DNA of 64,000 bases. Source: Ancistrus triradiatus (lineage: Eukaryota; Chordata; Actinopteri; Siluriformes; Loricariidae). Both the position numbers and the translations under genes were made by a program. Under the pieces are notes generated by a model that had not been told where the DNA came from, did not search any database, and saw only the letters and a list, made by a program, of their open reading frames with translations. Location: contig JAJAGP010001968.1 in NCBI GenBank assembly GCA_025084515.1, forward strand, positions 69,861 to 133,860. Direction: 5' to 3'. Below, piece after piece: positions 45,301 to 52,721 of the stretch (positions are counted from its first letter, which is position 1; each line of letters starts with the position of its first letter).

Positions 45301-47298
45301 TCTTCGGAGATTTTATTGACAATACGAATTAGACGAAACCTTGGTGTAAAGTATTCCAAAGTTGTTTGGACCGATCCCTCTCAACAAGCTGAATTGCCAC
45401 TGTGATGTAATTGGTGACAGCGGTCTTGCCATCTGTTGCTTTTCTTGTCGTAGGGCACTTTTTGGCAGAATGATTCGGCTAAGATTTGCTGAGTGTGTTT
45501 TTATGCTGGTACCTTGGCTGGTTTTAGCGTGTCATCGACAGCTGAATCCCAAAGTTTGTCGAAAGCTTCATATTCTACACAGTGGTTAGTTCACAGATGG
45601 CGAAATCATTTAGTTGTGGAGCTCTTTAATGGCAACCGATTTCCAACATTGTTTGCAGACTGCCGTCTTTTGAGCAACACCATCCTCCATGCAAGTGAGG
45701 ACGAGCCAATTAACTCTAACGACACAGAATGTGAGTGTCTGTATTTTGTCTCCTGGTGCAGTTTGTTCACTCATTTTTAACTTCAGTCATGTGCTTTTAG
45801 GTAGAATGCTAGCTTGATCGGTGGTGCCAGCATGCTGCATGCACTCACTGTAGATCCGCAGTAGTGTATCCTACCTGGCTACATGACGCAGTGAATAAGT
45901 GACCTCTTAAGGCATTTTGCAAAGTGACTGACACTCGCATATCGTTAAAACAACGATTAAGATATTAGTGTATATTATACATATCGCACACCCCTAGTGG
46001 CTAATGTTCTGTAGGCCACTAGATTACTCCACCTCAGTAAGAGCTTTATCCTGGTGGTGACAGCAGTAAATCTGGAGCCTATCCTAGAAACACTGGTCAC
46101 AAGGCAGGGCATCACATATTCACAGTCATTCACACCTACTGGCATGTTTTCAGAAGGAGAATGAAACCCAGGTCCCTGGAGCTCTGGCACCAAAACTAGC
46201 TTCTGCCCCACCATGCTGCACCATTGTACAAGCTGCATGCATCACAATCAACAGTCCACTCAAATCAGGAGCGATTTCAGAGAACAAAAGAATCGCTTTG
46301 TTCCTTAGCACACAGTTTGATATCACTCAATTCAGCGTCACACTCAGGCAGGAGATGCAGATGTAGATTAGAGAGATCTGCATGACCCACAATTCCTGTG
46401 TGGTTAAAGCTTATTCTGTTTATTAAAGCAGGTGTCGAGTTTTGTACACTAGCATCGAGCCTCAATGCAAACTTAAAGAGCCTCATTCACCAGAAGCACT
46501 TTAGCTGATCTAGTTTTATGAGAGGAAAATGTATAAAGAAAACTTATTGGCGCTAACCTCATGGAGTGTGAGATGTTTGCCGTCTTTTCTCTTAGAGTCG
46601 AACCTGCCATAGATGGCACTGTACTTGCGTATCTCCTCCTCTCTGCGCGGGTCATCGTCGCTCAGATCAAAGATATGGCCGATCATTTTGGCCAGCTTCT
46701 TGTTGGCCTTGAGCTGCTCCCTGAGCTCAGCTGGGTCGCTTTTGGGCAACGCTCGGGCCATCCTCTCGACGCACTCAGTGACAGCCTGAACAGCCGCGAC
46801 GTCCAGTACCTCGAGGGCATCACGGGGCAGCGGGGACGATGGAGAGCCTATTTCGGCCGGTGAGAGGCTGCGCTCGGCCCAGAAACGCGGCTCGTTGCCA
46901 GTCTGCAGAGGTGAGGCGGTGGCTGATGAGCTCCCGCTGCCTGCCTCAGCCTTTGGCGGGTCAACTTTGGACACCTTGACTGGCAAGGTGGGGCCGTCGG
47001 GCAGCTTATAGACAGGGATGCTGCAAACAGGCAGCGTGGCAAGTGGCTGGTTGAACAGTGCTGGGTTGGTGACCCAGTCACGCAAGGCCTTCTGTAGGCG
47101 CCGGACGTGTAGAGGCTTGCTGGCCATGCCTACCAGTGCCATGATCTCAAGGAACTCGTCCTCTGCGGCCTCGCAAAGCTGCTGCACGTCGTCACCACCC
47201 TGCTGGATGAACGCGTCATAGTAGCACAGCAGGTTGGCACGCTGTAAGATGCGGTAGAGCTGCAACTCGCCGAGCGTCCTGGGCAAAGTCGCCGCCAT
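21264..47298 (-). CDS. nab1: nab1, EGR-binding transcriptional corepressor (seven coding exons, one in-frame TGA)
   Basis: NAB proteins are nuclear corepressors that bind the R1 domain of EGR zinc-finger factors and recruit chromatin-remodelling repressors. Exons: 47298-46558, 44303-44170, 41332-41281, 33396-33277, 28759-28582, 23833-23693, 21352-21264. All junctions have AG acceptors and GT donors with matching phases, giving 1455 nt (485 codons with stop), against about 487 residues in mammalian NAB1. Residues 4-82 form the NCD1 domain ([15 protein letters not shown]), and about 170-292 form NCD2 ([53 protein letters not shown]). The C-terminus has ERPLNLR and a terminal [11 protein letters not shown] at the start, [11 protein letters not shown] and the EPEDSR end favour NAB1 over NAB2. 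Codon 365 is TGA, so unless read through or erroneous the product stops at 364 residues and loses the C-terminal repression region. Whether this is the a or b fish paralogue cannot be told. Confidence 0.93.
22855..23340 (-). mobile_element. LINE reverse-transcriptase C-terminal fragment (nab1 last intron)
   Basis: A minus-strand frame from 23289 to 22855 is open for 144 codons. It shows LLAGL-like, [38 protein letters not shown] and WNELPT motifs in order, the conserved tail of fish LINE reverse transcriptases. The N-terminal polymerase motifs are absent. It lies in intronic sequence with the same orientation as nab1. Confidence 0.85.
23395..23510. mobile_element. Internal fragment of the TA-flanked MITE family
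   Basis: Shares the GATGAAGCTGCCAGATGCTG / CTATTGC stretch with the copy at 32022-32447 and with 24130-24230. Termini missing. Confidence 0.6.
23635..23671. repeat. (CA)n microsatellite, (GT)n in nab1 transcript sense
   Basis: About 18 uninterrupted AC units, 21 bases inside the intron after the 141-nt nab1 exon. Confidence 0.97.
23693..23833 (-). CDS. nab1: nab1 coding exon 6 (residues 410-456)
   Basis: 141 nt, phase 1 in (TGTGCAG acceptor) and phase 1 out, so skipping it keeps the frame. Encodes [20 protein letters not shown], then [16 protein letters not shown] and [11 protein letters not shown]. The ERPLNLR motif is diagnostic of NAB1. The donor (ACAG|GTTTGTG) is weak, and a (GT)n tract begins 21 nt into the intron in transcript sense, which suggests regulated inclusion. 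The exon shows no sign of decay despite lying beyond the TGA. Confidence 0.93.
23940..24295. mobile_element. TA-flanked MITE, right end lost
   Basis: Preceded by TA. The left end CAGCAGTGTGCAAAAGTCTT matches the family consensus, and the interior (TGATGAACCTTCTTCAGATT, GTAGCCTATAGAGGCTGTTT) is shared with 32022-32447. About 60 bases of unrelated sequence near 24010-24070 interrupt it, and the right terminus was not found. Confidence 0.6.
24430..24625. repeat. Pyrimidine-rich tract
   Basis: Nearly 200 bases dominated by C and T with CTCTCT runs. Low complexity, intronic; purine-rich in the nab1 transcript. Confidence 0.7.
25910..26190 (+). repeat. Dispersed fish repeat, class uncertain
   Basis: Contains CCATTCTCTGTAAACCTTAG, AAATCCCAGTAGATCAGCAG and ACCATGCCACGTTCA, blocks I know from a repeat common in fish genomes. 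No coding frame and no clear ends here. Confidence 0.55.
27411..27604 (+). mobile_element. tRNA-derived SINE
   Basis: The head AATAGCCTAGTATGGTAAGG is followed by a B-box-like GGTTCAAATCC and ends in the GTAAGTCGCTCTGGATAAGG tail. Full length with small insertions. Confidence 0.92.
27821..28356. mobile_element. Fold-back element with arms of about 190 bp
   Basis: The left side runs CCCTTTACTCTGTTCTCGAA, GGTCAGGACCCCTGT, GTGACACTGACGTTGTGGTG and TGTGCTGGTATGAGTG. The right side carries the same blocks in reverse complement order (ATACCAGCACA, CACATCAGTGTCAC, GATCCTGATCATTAG, ACAGAGTAAAGGG). The middle is unpaired. This matches a common teleost fold-back repeat; a short piece of one arm also lies at 36190-36250. 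Intronic in nab1. Confidence 0.75.
28582..28759 (-). CDS. nab1: nab1 coding exon 5, carries an in-frame TGA (residues 350-409)
   Basis: 178 nt, phase 0 in (acceptor CATAG, or six bases later at TTCAG) and phase 1 out (CACG|GTGAGT). It encodes [15 protein letters not shown], then a TGA, then [15 protein letters not shown] and a Gln/Ser/His-rich tail. The conserved AKQME before the stop and the DRLQ after it lie in the same frame and match the corresponding NAB1 stretch, so this is a point change and not a frameshift. Skipping this exon would shift the frame (178 is not a multiple of three), so simple skipping does not rescue the downstream exons. Confidence 0.88.
28712..28714 (-). other. nab1: In-frame TGA within nab1 (codon 365)
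   Basis: The minus-strand codons around it are GAT ACT GCA TGA CGC GGT. A CGA arginine codon followed by CGC would need only one CpG-type C-to-T transition to give this TGA; a cysteine codon (TGC or TGT) is the other one-step ancestor. The base after the stop is C, the leakiest context, but the known CTA readthrough extension is absent. Confidence 0.85.
29050..29091. repeat. Hairpin-forming inverted repeat
   Basis: GGGGTGCATTATTGT is followed 12-13 bases later by ACAATAAGCACCCC. The arms pair over 14 positions with one bulge. Confidence 0.7.
29101..30126. mobile_element. Putative DNA element of about 1 kb with inverted ends
   Basis: Left TTTTATACCACAGTTCCG is matched at the right by CGGAACTAACTGTGGTATAAAA (three-base insertion). 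Inside, 29207-29217 and 29236-29246 form a perfect 11-bp inverted repeat (CCGCGAGGTAA) with an 18-base loop. A plus-strand frame of 94 codons (29144-29428) has no recognisable domain. Target duplications were not identified, so element status is tentative. Confidence 0.4.
30127..32019. other. nab1 intron, no feature recognised
   Basis: AT-rich intronic sequence. I see no exon, RNA or clear repeat. Confidence 0.5.
32022..32447. mobile_element. TA-flanked MITE, complete reference copy
   Basis: TA at 32020-32021 and 32448-32449. The left terminus CAGTACTGTGCAAAAGTCTT and the right terminus AGACTTTTGCACAGTACTG are inverted repeats continuing into GGCCACC. At 426 bp with no transposase frame it is a non-autonomous Tc1/mariner-type element. 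Six related copies or fragments are in this window. Confidence 0.9.
32600..32760 (-). mobile_element. tRNA-derived SINE, partial
   Basis: Lacks the terminal tail but keeps the GATACAGTCTTACAATGTAC, GGGCCTTGCCCAAAGAGTAA and head regions. The variant bases (CCAAAGAGTAA) are shared with the fragment at 35742-35831, so both derive from one subfamily. Confidence 0.8.
32963..33153 (+). mobile_element. tRNA-derived SINE, full length
   Basis: GTGGTAGCCTAGCGGTTAAG at the head fits an RNA polymerase III A box, and GGGTTCAAATCCC fits a B box. The body and the TAAGTCGCTCTGGATAAGGG tail follow. It lies about 120 bp from the 120-nt nab1 exon. Confidence 0.93.
33277..33396 (-). CDS. nab1: nab1 coding exon 4 (residues 310-349)
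   Basis: 120 nt, phase 0 at both ends, with acceptor TTTTTTAGCAG and donor CAG|GTGACT. Encodes [20 protein letters not shown] followed by [20 protein letters not shown], a glutamine- and charge-rich helical segment matching the DGFPDFQ... region of NAB1. Being a multiple of three it could be skipped without a frameshift. Confidence 0.9.
33687..34085. mobile_element. TA-flanked MITE, inverse orientation
   Basis: The left terminus CAGTACTGCCAAAAGTCTTA and the right terminus AAGACTTTTGCACAGTACTG are followed by TA. Interior blocks (GCAGCATCTGGCAGCTTCTA) are reversed relative to 32022-32447. Confidence 0.85.
34090..35280. other. nab1 intron, no feature recognised
   Basis: No exon or repeat boundary that I can support. 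Confidence 0.5.
35285..35905 (+). mobile_element. Tc1-like transposon, 3' half, with a nested SINE piece
   Basis: A plus-strand frame from about 35300 encodes [16 protein letters not shown], then [20 protein letters not shown], the end of the Tc1 catalytic domain including the second-aspartate region (DNDPKHT), before a stop. The right inverted repeat follows (AGTATATGTTTGTCTCATTT and on), interrupted by a SINE-derived insertion. The 5' half is missing. Confidence 0.85.
35719..35854 (-). mobile_element. SINE fragment inserted in a Tc1 repeat, flanked by 23-bp direct repeats
   Basis: Positions 35719-35741 and 35832-35854 are identical 23-mers of the Tc1 terminal repeat (starting GGGTTCTCTTTGTC). 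The 90 bases between them are SINE body (GATACAGTCTTACAATGTAC ... AACAGTGGCAGCTTT). This is what target-primed insertion of a truncated SINE would leave. Confidence 0.8.
36310..36364. repeat. (TA)n microsatellite
   Basis: About 27 uninterrupted TA units, intronic. A fragment of the fold-back repeat (about 36190-36250) lies just to the left. Confidence 0.95.
36365..38642. other. nab1 intron, no feature recognised
   Basis: Several frames of 60-110 codons occur on both strands (for example 36911-37252 plus), all without domains or splice support. Confidence 0.5.
38651..39303. mobile_element. hAT-like non-autonomous element with 8-bp target duplication
   Basis: The left end CAGTGGTCAACCGATATGGG and the right end (reverse complement CAGTGATACACCGATTAATC) are imperfect inverted repeats. 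They are flanked by CTGCTACA (38643-38650) and CTGCTATA (39304-39311), an 8-bp duplication with one mismatch as expected for hAT. A SINE tail ending in repeated GAATGAAT units (about 38875-38985) is nested inside. The related element at 62427-62907 lacks that insertion. Confidence 0.8.
39767..40059 (+). mobile_element. tRNA-derived SINE, second family (Mermaid-like)
   Basis: The head GGTGACTCGGTGGGTAACAC and B-box-like GGGTTCGATCCC are followed by TTCTCCCCGGGTTTGCATGG, TCCCACAGTCCAAATACATG and a tail with GAATGAATGAAT. The layout matches the widespread fish SINE family; the family name is from memory. Confidence 0.8.
40100..40287 (-). mobile_element. tRNA-derived SINE
   Basis: Complete minus-strand copy, about 40 bases after the previous SINE. 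Contains a small internal duplication (GGACCTTTT twice). Confidence 0.92.
41281..41332 (-). CDS. nab1: nab1 coding exon 3 (residues 292-309)
   Basis: 52 nt between an acceptor (TTTGCAG) and a donor (GAG|GTGAGT). It completes the lysine split from the previous exon and adds [17 protein letters not shown], a basic patch (PKRIK) corresponding to the SPKRIKVE segment of mammalian NAB1 and a plausible nuclear-localisation or sumoylation-type site. It is too short to stand out by open frame alone; the phase fit and similarity identify it. Confidence 0.92.
41333..42632. other. nab1 intron, no feature recognised
   Basis: AT-rich intronic sequence directly upstream (in transcript sense) of the 52-nt exon. 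Nothing identifiable. Confidence 0.5.
42633..42829 (-). mobile_element. tRNA-derived SINE
   Basis: Complete minus-strand copy with a double TTTACA tail. A 50-base tail-only scrap of a related repeat lies at 43375-43426. Confidence 0.92.
43570..43867 (+). mobile_element. tRNA-derived SINE, second family, diverged
   Basis: GGGGCAGCACAATGGTTAGC at the head, TGGAGTTTGCATGTTCTCCT in the middle, and GTGATGGTTTGGTGCCATGT then GCGACCCTGA at the end. The B box is decayed. Confidence 0.75.
44170..44303 (-). CDS. nab1: nab1 coding exon 2 (residues 248-292, NCD2)
   Basis: 134 nt, entering in phase 0 after CCACAG and leaving in phase 2 at AA|GTAAGG. Translates [18 protein letters not shown], then [17 protein letters not shown], then TYKYTYRTS. 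This is the most conserved end of NCD2 across NAB proteins and needs no correction. Confidence 0.95.
44541..44880 (+). mobile_element. Tc1-like transposase C-terminal fragment
   Basis: The plus strand encodes [19 protein letters not shown] and [14 protein letters not shown], the DNDPKHT-type motif and the following conserved block of Tc1 transposases. Then a frameshift leads to LCGELKVE, in place of the LWAELK motif that holds the catalytic glutamate, and a stop at about 44755. Terminal repeat-like sequence follows. Intronic, between two nab1 exons. Confidence 0.8.
45256..45996. mobile_element. hAT-like element with perfect 16-bp inverted repeats
   Basis: TAGGGGTGTGCGATAT at the left end is exactly inverted at the right end. 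The flanks GTGGCTCA (45248-45255) and GTGGCTAA (45997-46004) differ at one base, an 8-bp target duplication. The 741-bp interior has no transposase frame that I recognise. It sits in the intron between the first two nab1 coding exons. Confidence 0.88.
46028..46225 (-). mobile_element. tRNA-derived SINE, second family, decayed
   Basis: The minus strand reads GTGGGGCAGAAGCTAGTTTT near the head and ends with the tail block containing CCTGCCTTGTGACCAGTGTT. It is immediately next to the hAT-like element and about 330 bp from the nab1 start exon. Confidence 0.6.
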
Positions 47299-47301
47299 GA
47301 C
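46558..47301 (-). CDS. nab1: nab1 first coding exon (5'UTR tip, residues 1-247)
   Basis: A splice acceptor (TTCAG) ends at 47302, three 5'UTR bases follow, and the ATG is at 47298-47296 in a strong context (G at -3, G at +4). The frame is open to the donor (GAG|GTTAGC) at 46557. It encodes NCD1 (residues about 4-82, with [17 protein letters not shown] and [20 protein letters not shown]), a serine/proline-rich linker (about 105-165) and the first half of NCD2. Because the exon starts with an acceptor, at least one upstream non-coding exon exists. The open frame continues beyond the acceptor into intron and should not be used to extend the protein. Confidence 0.95.
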
Positions 47302-47460
47302 CTGAACAGACAGAAAGAATGCTGTGAGGAGGCGGGAGGCAACGGACTGGAATGTACAGATAGAAACAGAGATAGTAATAACATGATTAGATACTGTTCT
47401 CGTCCAATAGCGGAATCTAAATACGTTCAGTCTACATATGCTGGTGGACTCTGCAATATA

Positions 47461-47652
47461 CAGCAGTGTGCCAAAGTCGTAGGCCACCATTAGTTTTGTT
47501 GTTTTAGCAATGGTACATCGACCATATATAACATATTGTCGACGACTGGACACAAAAATGTACAACTTGGGATTCTTCACTCCATAATACTCTATTTTCA
47601 ATGGTATTTTCTTGCTTTTCTAATGGTGACCTAAGACTTTTGCACAGTACTG
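47461..47652. mobile_element. TA-flanked MITE, short complete copy upstream of nab1 start exon
   Basis: TA lies on each side (47459-47460 and 47653-47654). The ends CAGCAGTGTGCCAAAGTCGT and AGACTTTTGCACAGTACTG are inverted. At 192 bp it is an internal-deletion form of the 426-bp copy at 32022. It lies 160 bp into the intron that precedes the start-codon exon. Confidence 0.85.
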
Positions 47653-47839
47653 TACATGAGGAAAAGTCACATCATTTCTGGCAGGTAGTCCATTTTTATA
47701 TGTGACTGCTCACTTGTAATGCTGAATTTAATGAGAGTTCTTCATAAAATATCATCAAATATCCAACAAAGCAGAAGCAGAGTGCGTTAATATTTTTTAC
47801 AGCAGCTCCAAAACTCAGTGATTAACTACTGAAAATACC

Positions 47840-48235
47840 CACTTAATCCATATCAGGGTCATGGGTGCGGCAGCACAAGGCACAAGGCGGGACACCGGTC
47901 TTGGACAGGCTGGCAGTTCATTGCAGGACACACATACAAACACAATCACTCACCCACTTATACTGGGATACTTTAGACATGGCAGTTGACCCAATGCACG
48001 CCTTTGGAATATGGGAGCAAACCAGAGTACAAAGAGGAAACTCAAAGCAGAAACTGGGAGAACATGCAAATGGCAGCATTGGGTTTCTGGTGAGGAAACA
48101 AAGCCCCCCGATATGCTGTGTCTAAGGGACTGGTCGGTGGATCATCAGTCCCGTGATGGATTGGCGTCCCATCCAAGGAGCACTCACACCTGTGCTTTGT
48201 GTTCTTTGGGGATAGGCTACCGAATCTAGGAGAGG
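47840..48235. mobile_element. SINE fragments of the second family in opposite orientations
   Basis: About 47840-48070 matches the family on the minus strand (GGGAGAACATGCAAATGGCA is the reversed middle block). About 48145-48235 carries a tail block (CGTGATGGATTGGCGTCCCA) on the plus strand. Two insertions or one inverted join. Confidence 0.6.
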
Positions 48236-48867
48236 TTAATTATCTTTTGTTAAAATCGAGGGTGTTAACAGAAGTTATGTCTGGATGACATCAAGTCCAT
48301 TATTAATACCATAAACTGAATGCAGTGATGTGCGATTGTAGCTGAGCTACAGTAGTTTGAACTAGTTGTAGACTTGAGAGAACTGGAGAACTGACTGACT
48401 GCAAGTTTCAGTGAATTATAGAAATCCAGCTGAGATTTGAGATTCAACAGCATGAACCACTTTTTTCCATATCTCTAGAGAACAGAATCCTCTGAATTCT
48501 TGTGGAGTGAAAAAGGCTGCTTTTGCTATAGTACTTGCAACTAATTTAAGCCAGTTAAGACGTCGGTTAGTGGAAAAGGTCACTGTTATATTAACAGGTT
48601 AAGTGTCTTATAAGTGTTCATGTACATAGTACTTACAGTAAAGTAGAAGGACTGCATTCACACATTTAGATATAATACATTTTTTTAAATTCTATTTCTG
48701 TTGAAAAAAATACCCCACACATCAAAAAATAATCATTTTCCAAACTCTAAAAACAGCTAGTCAGTCAGTCACAAACTATAAGTCCAAGAATTTGTGGTCA
48801 CCCAGAAACTGTGTACAAAAACATGAATATTGGTGTGGAATTTATCCCCTTTGCTGCTACAACTGCC
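48236..48867. other. No gene recognised
   Basis: Part of the upstream side of nab1. No exon seen. Confidence 0.5.
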
Positions 48868-49355
48868 TTGGGCGATATGACCTAAAATCAGTATAACAAT
48901 TAATTGAACATTTAACCTCGATTACAATTAATTGCCGTTGTTATTGTTCTTGTGCTGTAAATATGCTCAGCCATTAAAACTGGGAAATGTTTTCTAATGA
49001 AAGAGTGCATATTGTTATGATTTTAAAATATATGCAGAAAAAAACACACAGATTGACTATTTATGGTTATTAATTCAATATCCTTTGCCATGTAGTAGGA
49101 AAAGGCATCCGTTACTTCTTTCCCTCTTCATGAATCCCTTTTTTAAATGCTTCTGTTACTGACAGCTGCTTTGCAGGGCGCTTATCAGTATTTGTTGATA
49201 CACTGTTTGGTAGCGTGATTGTGTTCCAAGTGTTGAAAGAAAAGGGCTCCATTACCATTGGTCACTGAAACTGTTTTCCTGCAGTGTTTACAACTGATTC
49301 CTTTTTGTTCGGGGTCATCGTCTCTAAAGGCAAAATGTGACCAAACGACGGACAC
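48868..49355 (-). pseudogene. hAT transposase fragment with BED-type zinc finger
   Basis: The left part begins with a GGGCGATATGACC motif typical of fish hAT ends. On the minus strand, about 49349-49188 encodes SVVWSHFAFRDDD, then GISCKHCRKTVSV and a C-terminal HLEHNHATKQC before a stop. The order W-x2-F, C-x2-C, H-x4-H matches the BED finger of hAT transposases and ZBED proteins. The rest of the transposase is missing and a SINE cuts the N-terminal side at 49361, so this is a relic. Confidence 0.75.
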
Positions 49356-49360
49356 TGCAG

Positions 49361-49517
49361 AAGGTCCAGGGTTCAAATCCCACCTCTGCCAAGCTGCCAC
49401 TGTTGGGTCCTTGAGCAAGGCCCTTAACCCACAATTGCTTGGATTGTAAGACTGTATCAGTTGTAAGTCGCTCTGGATAAGGGCGTCTGCTAAATGCTGT
49501 ACATGTAAATGTAAATG
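49361..49517 (+). mobile_element. tRNA-derived SINE, 5'-truncated
   Basis: Starts inside the head at AAGGTCCAGGGTTCAAATCC and runs to the tail. It truncates the BED-finger fragment. 5' truncation is typical of reverse-transcription-mediated insertion. Confidence 0.9.
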
Positions 49518-50084
49518 TCTGTTACCGGTTCTGAGTGTCTGTTTCGATTCATTTCTGATTACTTGCCAAGCCCCACTTCACTCTTCTGAGACTTTGTAAC
49601 ATGACTGTGAGGGCAGGCACTGATGTTGGACAATAAGTCCTGACTCACAGGCATTTCCATTCATGTCAGAGCTGTCTGATGGAATTAAGGTCAGAGATCT
49701 GTGCAAGCTAGCCAAGTTCTCCATTATAGTTGTCAAGCCATTTCTTTATGGACTTTGTTTTAGGAGGGCAGGGCAGAAAGTTGCACTGACTTGTTGGGGA
49801 GGTAAAATAATATGAAAGTGTCATACTGAGAGTCACTAAGCTATATAGCATCATAAATCAAACGTCAGTTGTTAGTCAAATATTACTCTTTTGCATTTCT
49901 GAGCAACTGAAGTTCAATTATAATGTAGACCACACATCTGAAAAACAACCTTTAGTCCAGAGGTGTTAACTATAAACTGATCAGTTCCAGGAACGAGCTG
50001 TTTAATCCAAGTCTTGATATACAGTATGTCAGTATTTGTGAATGTGTTCTTGAATGAACCGGTAACATTAAAAGCAAGCACAGT
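49518..50084. other. No gene recognised
   Basis: Spacer between two SINEs. Nothing identifiable. Confidence 0.5.
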
Positions 50085-50273
50085 ATTTACATTTACAGCA
50101 TTTAGCAGACGCCCTTATCCAGAGCGACTTACAATTGGTACAGTCTTACAATCCAAGCAATTGTGGGTTAAGGGCCTTGCTCAAGGACCCAACAGTGGCA
50201 GCTTGGCAGAGGTGGGATTTGAACCCTGGACCTTTTGGTCCATAGTCCAGTACCTTAACTGCTAGGCTACCAC
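50085..50273 (-). mobile_element. tRNA-derived SINE
   Basis: Complete minus-strand copy, close to the family consensus. Confidence 0.93.
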
Positions 50274-50505
50274 GCATTATTACAAATATGTGTAGACGTA
50301 TTGTATGACAGCAACTGGACTGTGTTAAAATATTGGTTAAGGCATTAATTAAAGCAAGTCAAAGTGGATATCTATGAGTCTTAGGTATAGCTATTGATTA
50401 ATGCTTTCCCCTATGGTAAACCACCTATTGATGAAGGTTAAACAAGAGAAAAGAAGGCAGGTATACATTATAATCACAGTATGTCAAGATATCACTGTAA
50501 TGTAG

Positions 50506-50806
50506 CAGCACTCTTGAGGGTCCTGATCTGCTATCATAACATTTTCCAGATCATAGCTAAATAGAGAGATAAGTGAAGGGGCATGGCTTGCTCATTCTTG
50601 CATGTTTGGAAAAAGTGTTACTAAGTACTCGTGGTGAGCAAGATGCCAAACAATATCAAGTATGCTCATGATTCACAAAACGTATCATTATGCAGATTTA
50701 TACAAAGGGCAGGAAGTTTTTTGTTGGTTTGCTAAATGACAATATAACACAAACTGTGCAGCACAGTTACATTTGATATATTTCTACTTATTTGTTAATG
50801 AATATA
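50506..50806. repeat. Dispersed repeat, copy A of a 300-bp direct pair
   Basis: Shares TATCATAACATTTTCCAGAT, GGCTTGCTCATTCTTGCATG and AAGTGTTACTAAGTACT with 52722-53029. Class unknown. Confidence 0.8.
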
Positions 50807-51210
50807 CATAAATACAATTTTAGAAAATGAAACACAAACACGTAACATCCTCACTCTATCTTATGTGTGTCCTATTTTACAAGCATTATTTATGGCACAT
50901 ATAATGACACTACTGGTACTAGTAATATCCCCATTATTATGGCATTATGGTATATCACCAAGGTCATATGGTTTCAGAGCAATTCTAACACAGTTTTATC
51001 TGTAAATTAAAAGAAATTTGTATATAGAAAGGGAAATGTGGCATTTGCAATACTTTGGACACCTTGATTGTGAACATTTAGTAAGATCCCTTCTGGGAGA
51101 ATTCATAGCCTCCAGACTCTTACAACAGAAAACAGTCTTTGTTTTAGAATCTTTGGAAATTCTTCCAAAGATTACACTCATCTTGTCAAGTTACCGACCA
51201 TTAGACTAAG

Positions 51211-51416
51211 ATTTACATTACATTTTACATGTACAGCATTTAGCAGATGCCCTTATCTAGAGCGACTTACAATTGATACAGTCTTACAATCCAAGCAATT
51301 GTGGGTTAAGGGTCTTGCTCAAGGACCCAACAGTGGCAGCTTTGCAGAGGTGGGATTTGAACCCTGGACCTTCTGGTCCATAGTCTGGTACCTTAACCGC
51401 TAGGCTACCACTGTCC
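51211..51416 (-). mobile_element. tRNA-derived SINE
   Basis: Complete minus-strand copy abutting a MITE remnant. Confidence 0.92.
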
Positions 51417-51417
51417 T

Positions 51418-51687
51418 TCTAAGACTTTAGAAGGACTGTCAACTTGGCACCCTGATGAATCTGCCAAGATGACTCTGTTATGAATCTGTTATTGGTCAGG
51501 TGTAAGAGGGGGGTCATATTAAATACTTGCCACTGTAGCCTACAGGTTTTTTTTTTACAAATTTCCAGTGTTTTCTGGTTGTATTCTAAAATAGAGTCTG
51601 AGAAATAATTGCATATGGTCATCATACCTTTGCTAAAACAATGGTATTTCTAATCTAGTGGTCTCCAAAGACTTTTGCACAGTACTG
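51418..51687. mobile_element. TA-flanked MITE, left end lost
   Basis: The right terminus AGACTTTTGCACAGTACTG is followed by TA. The interior has GTAAGAGGGGGGTCATATTA and GCCACTGTAGCCTACAG, shared with 32022-32447. The left terminus is cut where the SINE at 51211-51416 begins. Confidence 0.75.
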
Positions 51688-51689
51688 TA

Positions 51690-52721
51690 CATTGTAATAC
51701 AGCATTCCAGTGTTTTTCTTTTAAACTATGCATTGTGGGGAAATGTGTAGTGTTTTGAGGGTGTGATGCACATTATTACAAAATGCAAAGCATCTTGTGG
51801 CAAGTTGTTTGGCCACAAGGACGTCATTCAAAGAAGCAAGTGAGCAGTCAGAAGTGACTGAGCAACTATGTTCACACTCCCTCAGGCACTAGCTATAGCA
51901 ATTTGCTTCTTCAAACTGGTCGTGTAGTGAAGGAATTGTTACTAACATATTCAACGTCCACATTCATACATCCCTTTTAACAATAGACATCGCTGCAAAG
52001 AAGATTTACAAACAACGAGTCACCAAACGAGAAGAAAGAGCAGACAGTGGAAAGGATACTTAAGGAAGAAACCAGACTCCACTGGCGTACCAAGGTCATA
52101 CTGCTGCATAGCTCCAAGGACTCTGCTTAGTGCTTCATTGTGGAGTTTGAGTATTCCTGTCTTGTGTTACCCACTGCAGCCCTCACTTTACTTAAATCAA
52201 ATGTTACAGTCATACTACAGTGTGTTCCTGCAATGTAACAGCATTTCACTGGTAACTGTGCTTGTTTGGTGAGTAGCTGTTGGTGTAGTACTGCTGTAGG
52301 ATGACAAATATGTGGCGTGAGGCGGCTGTTCGAGCGCGCCTGTCAGGCTCCTAGGAAGACTTGGGAGAGTCGCATACCACACTCCACCTCTGCAGCAGGC
52401 GTAGGTGGACTGGCCCTCACAGCAGCACAGGCTGTGTTTGTTCCTGCTTGCTGGGATTCAGGCTCCGTTGCCACCCCAGAATCCCCTTACAGAGAACGGA
52501 GAGCTTGGGGTGGTGCAGCGATACATGTTCTGCCTCAGAGGTCACCAAATTCCATTTCATTTTGTGTTACCCACTTTTATTAGTAAGGGGATTAGGGCTT
52601 AGAAGGTCATGGAATCAAACTGACTGAGGCTGACACTCACAAATGCATTACTGTACTTTGTTCTAGTCATGAGTTTAATATTGCTGTTCATTAATCACTT
52701 ATTGCAAGAACACACCTGCCT
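51690..52721. other. No gene recognised; GC-richer patch near 52320-52620
   Basis: Three overlapping plus-strand frames of about 65-90 codons lie at 52317-52627, with no domain, no splice support and no conserved start. The rest is ordinary AT-rich sequence. A 5' non-coding nab1 exon on the minus strand could be hidden here, but I cannot point to one. Confidence 0.4.

Noticed and set aside
46516..47601. 361-codon continuous frame as a single-exon gene
   Set aside because: It is the first nab1 coding exon plus intron on both sides. The acceptor at 47302 and the donor at 46557 define the real exon.
52317..52627. Overlapping plus-strand frames in a GC-richer patch as a gene
   Set aside because: Three frames are open together, with no domain or splice evidence.
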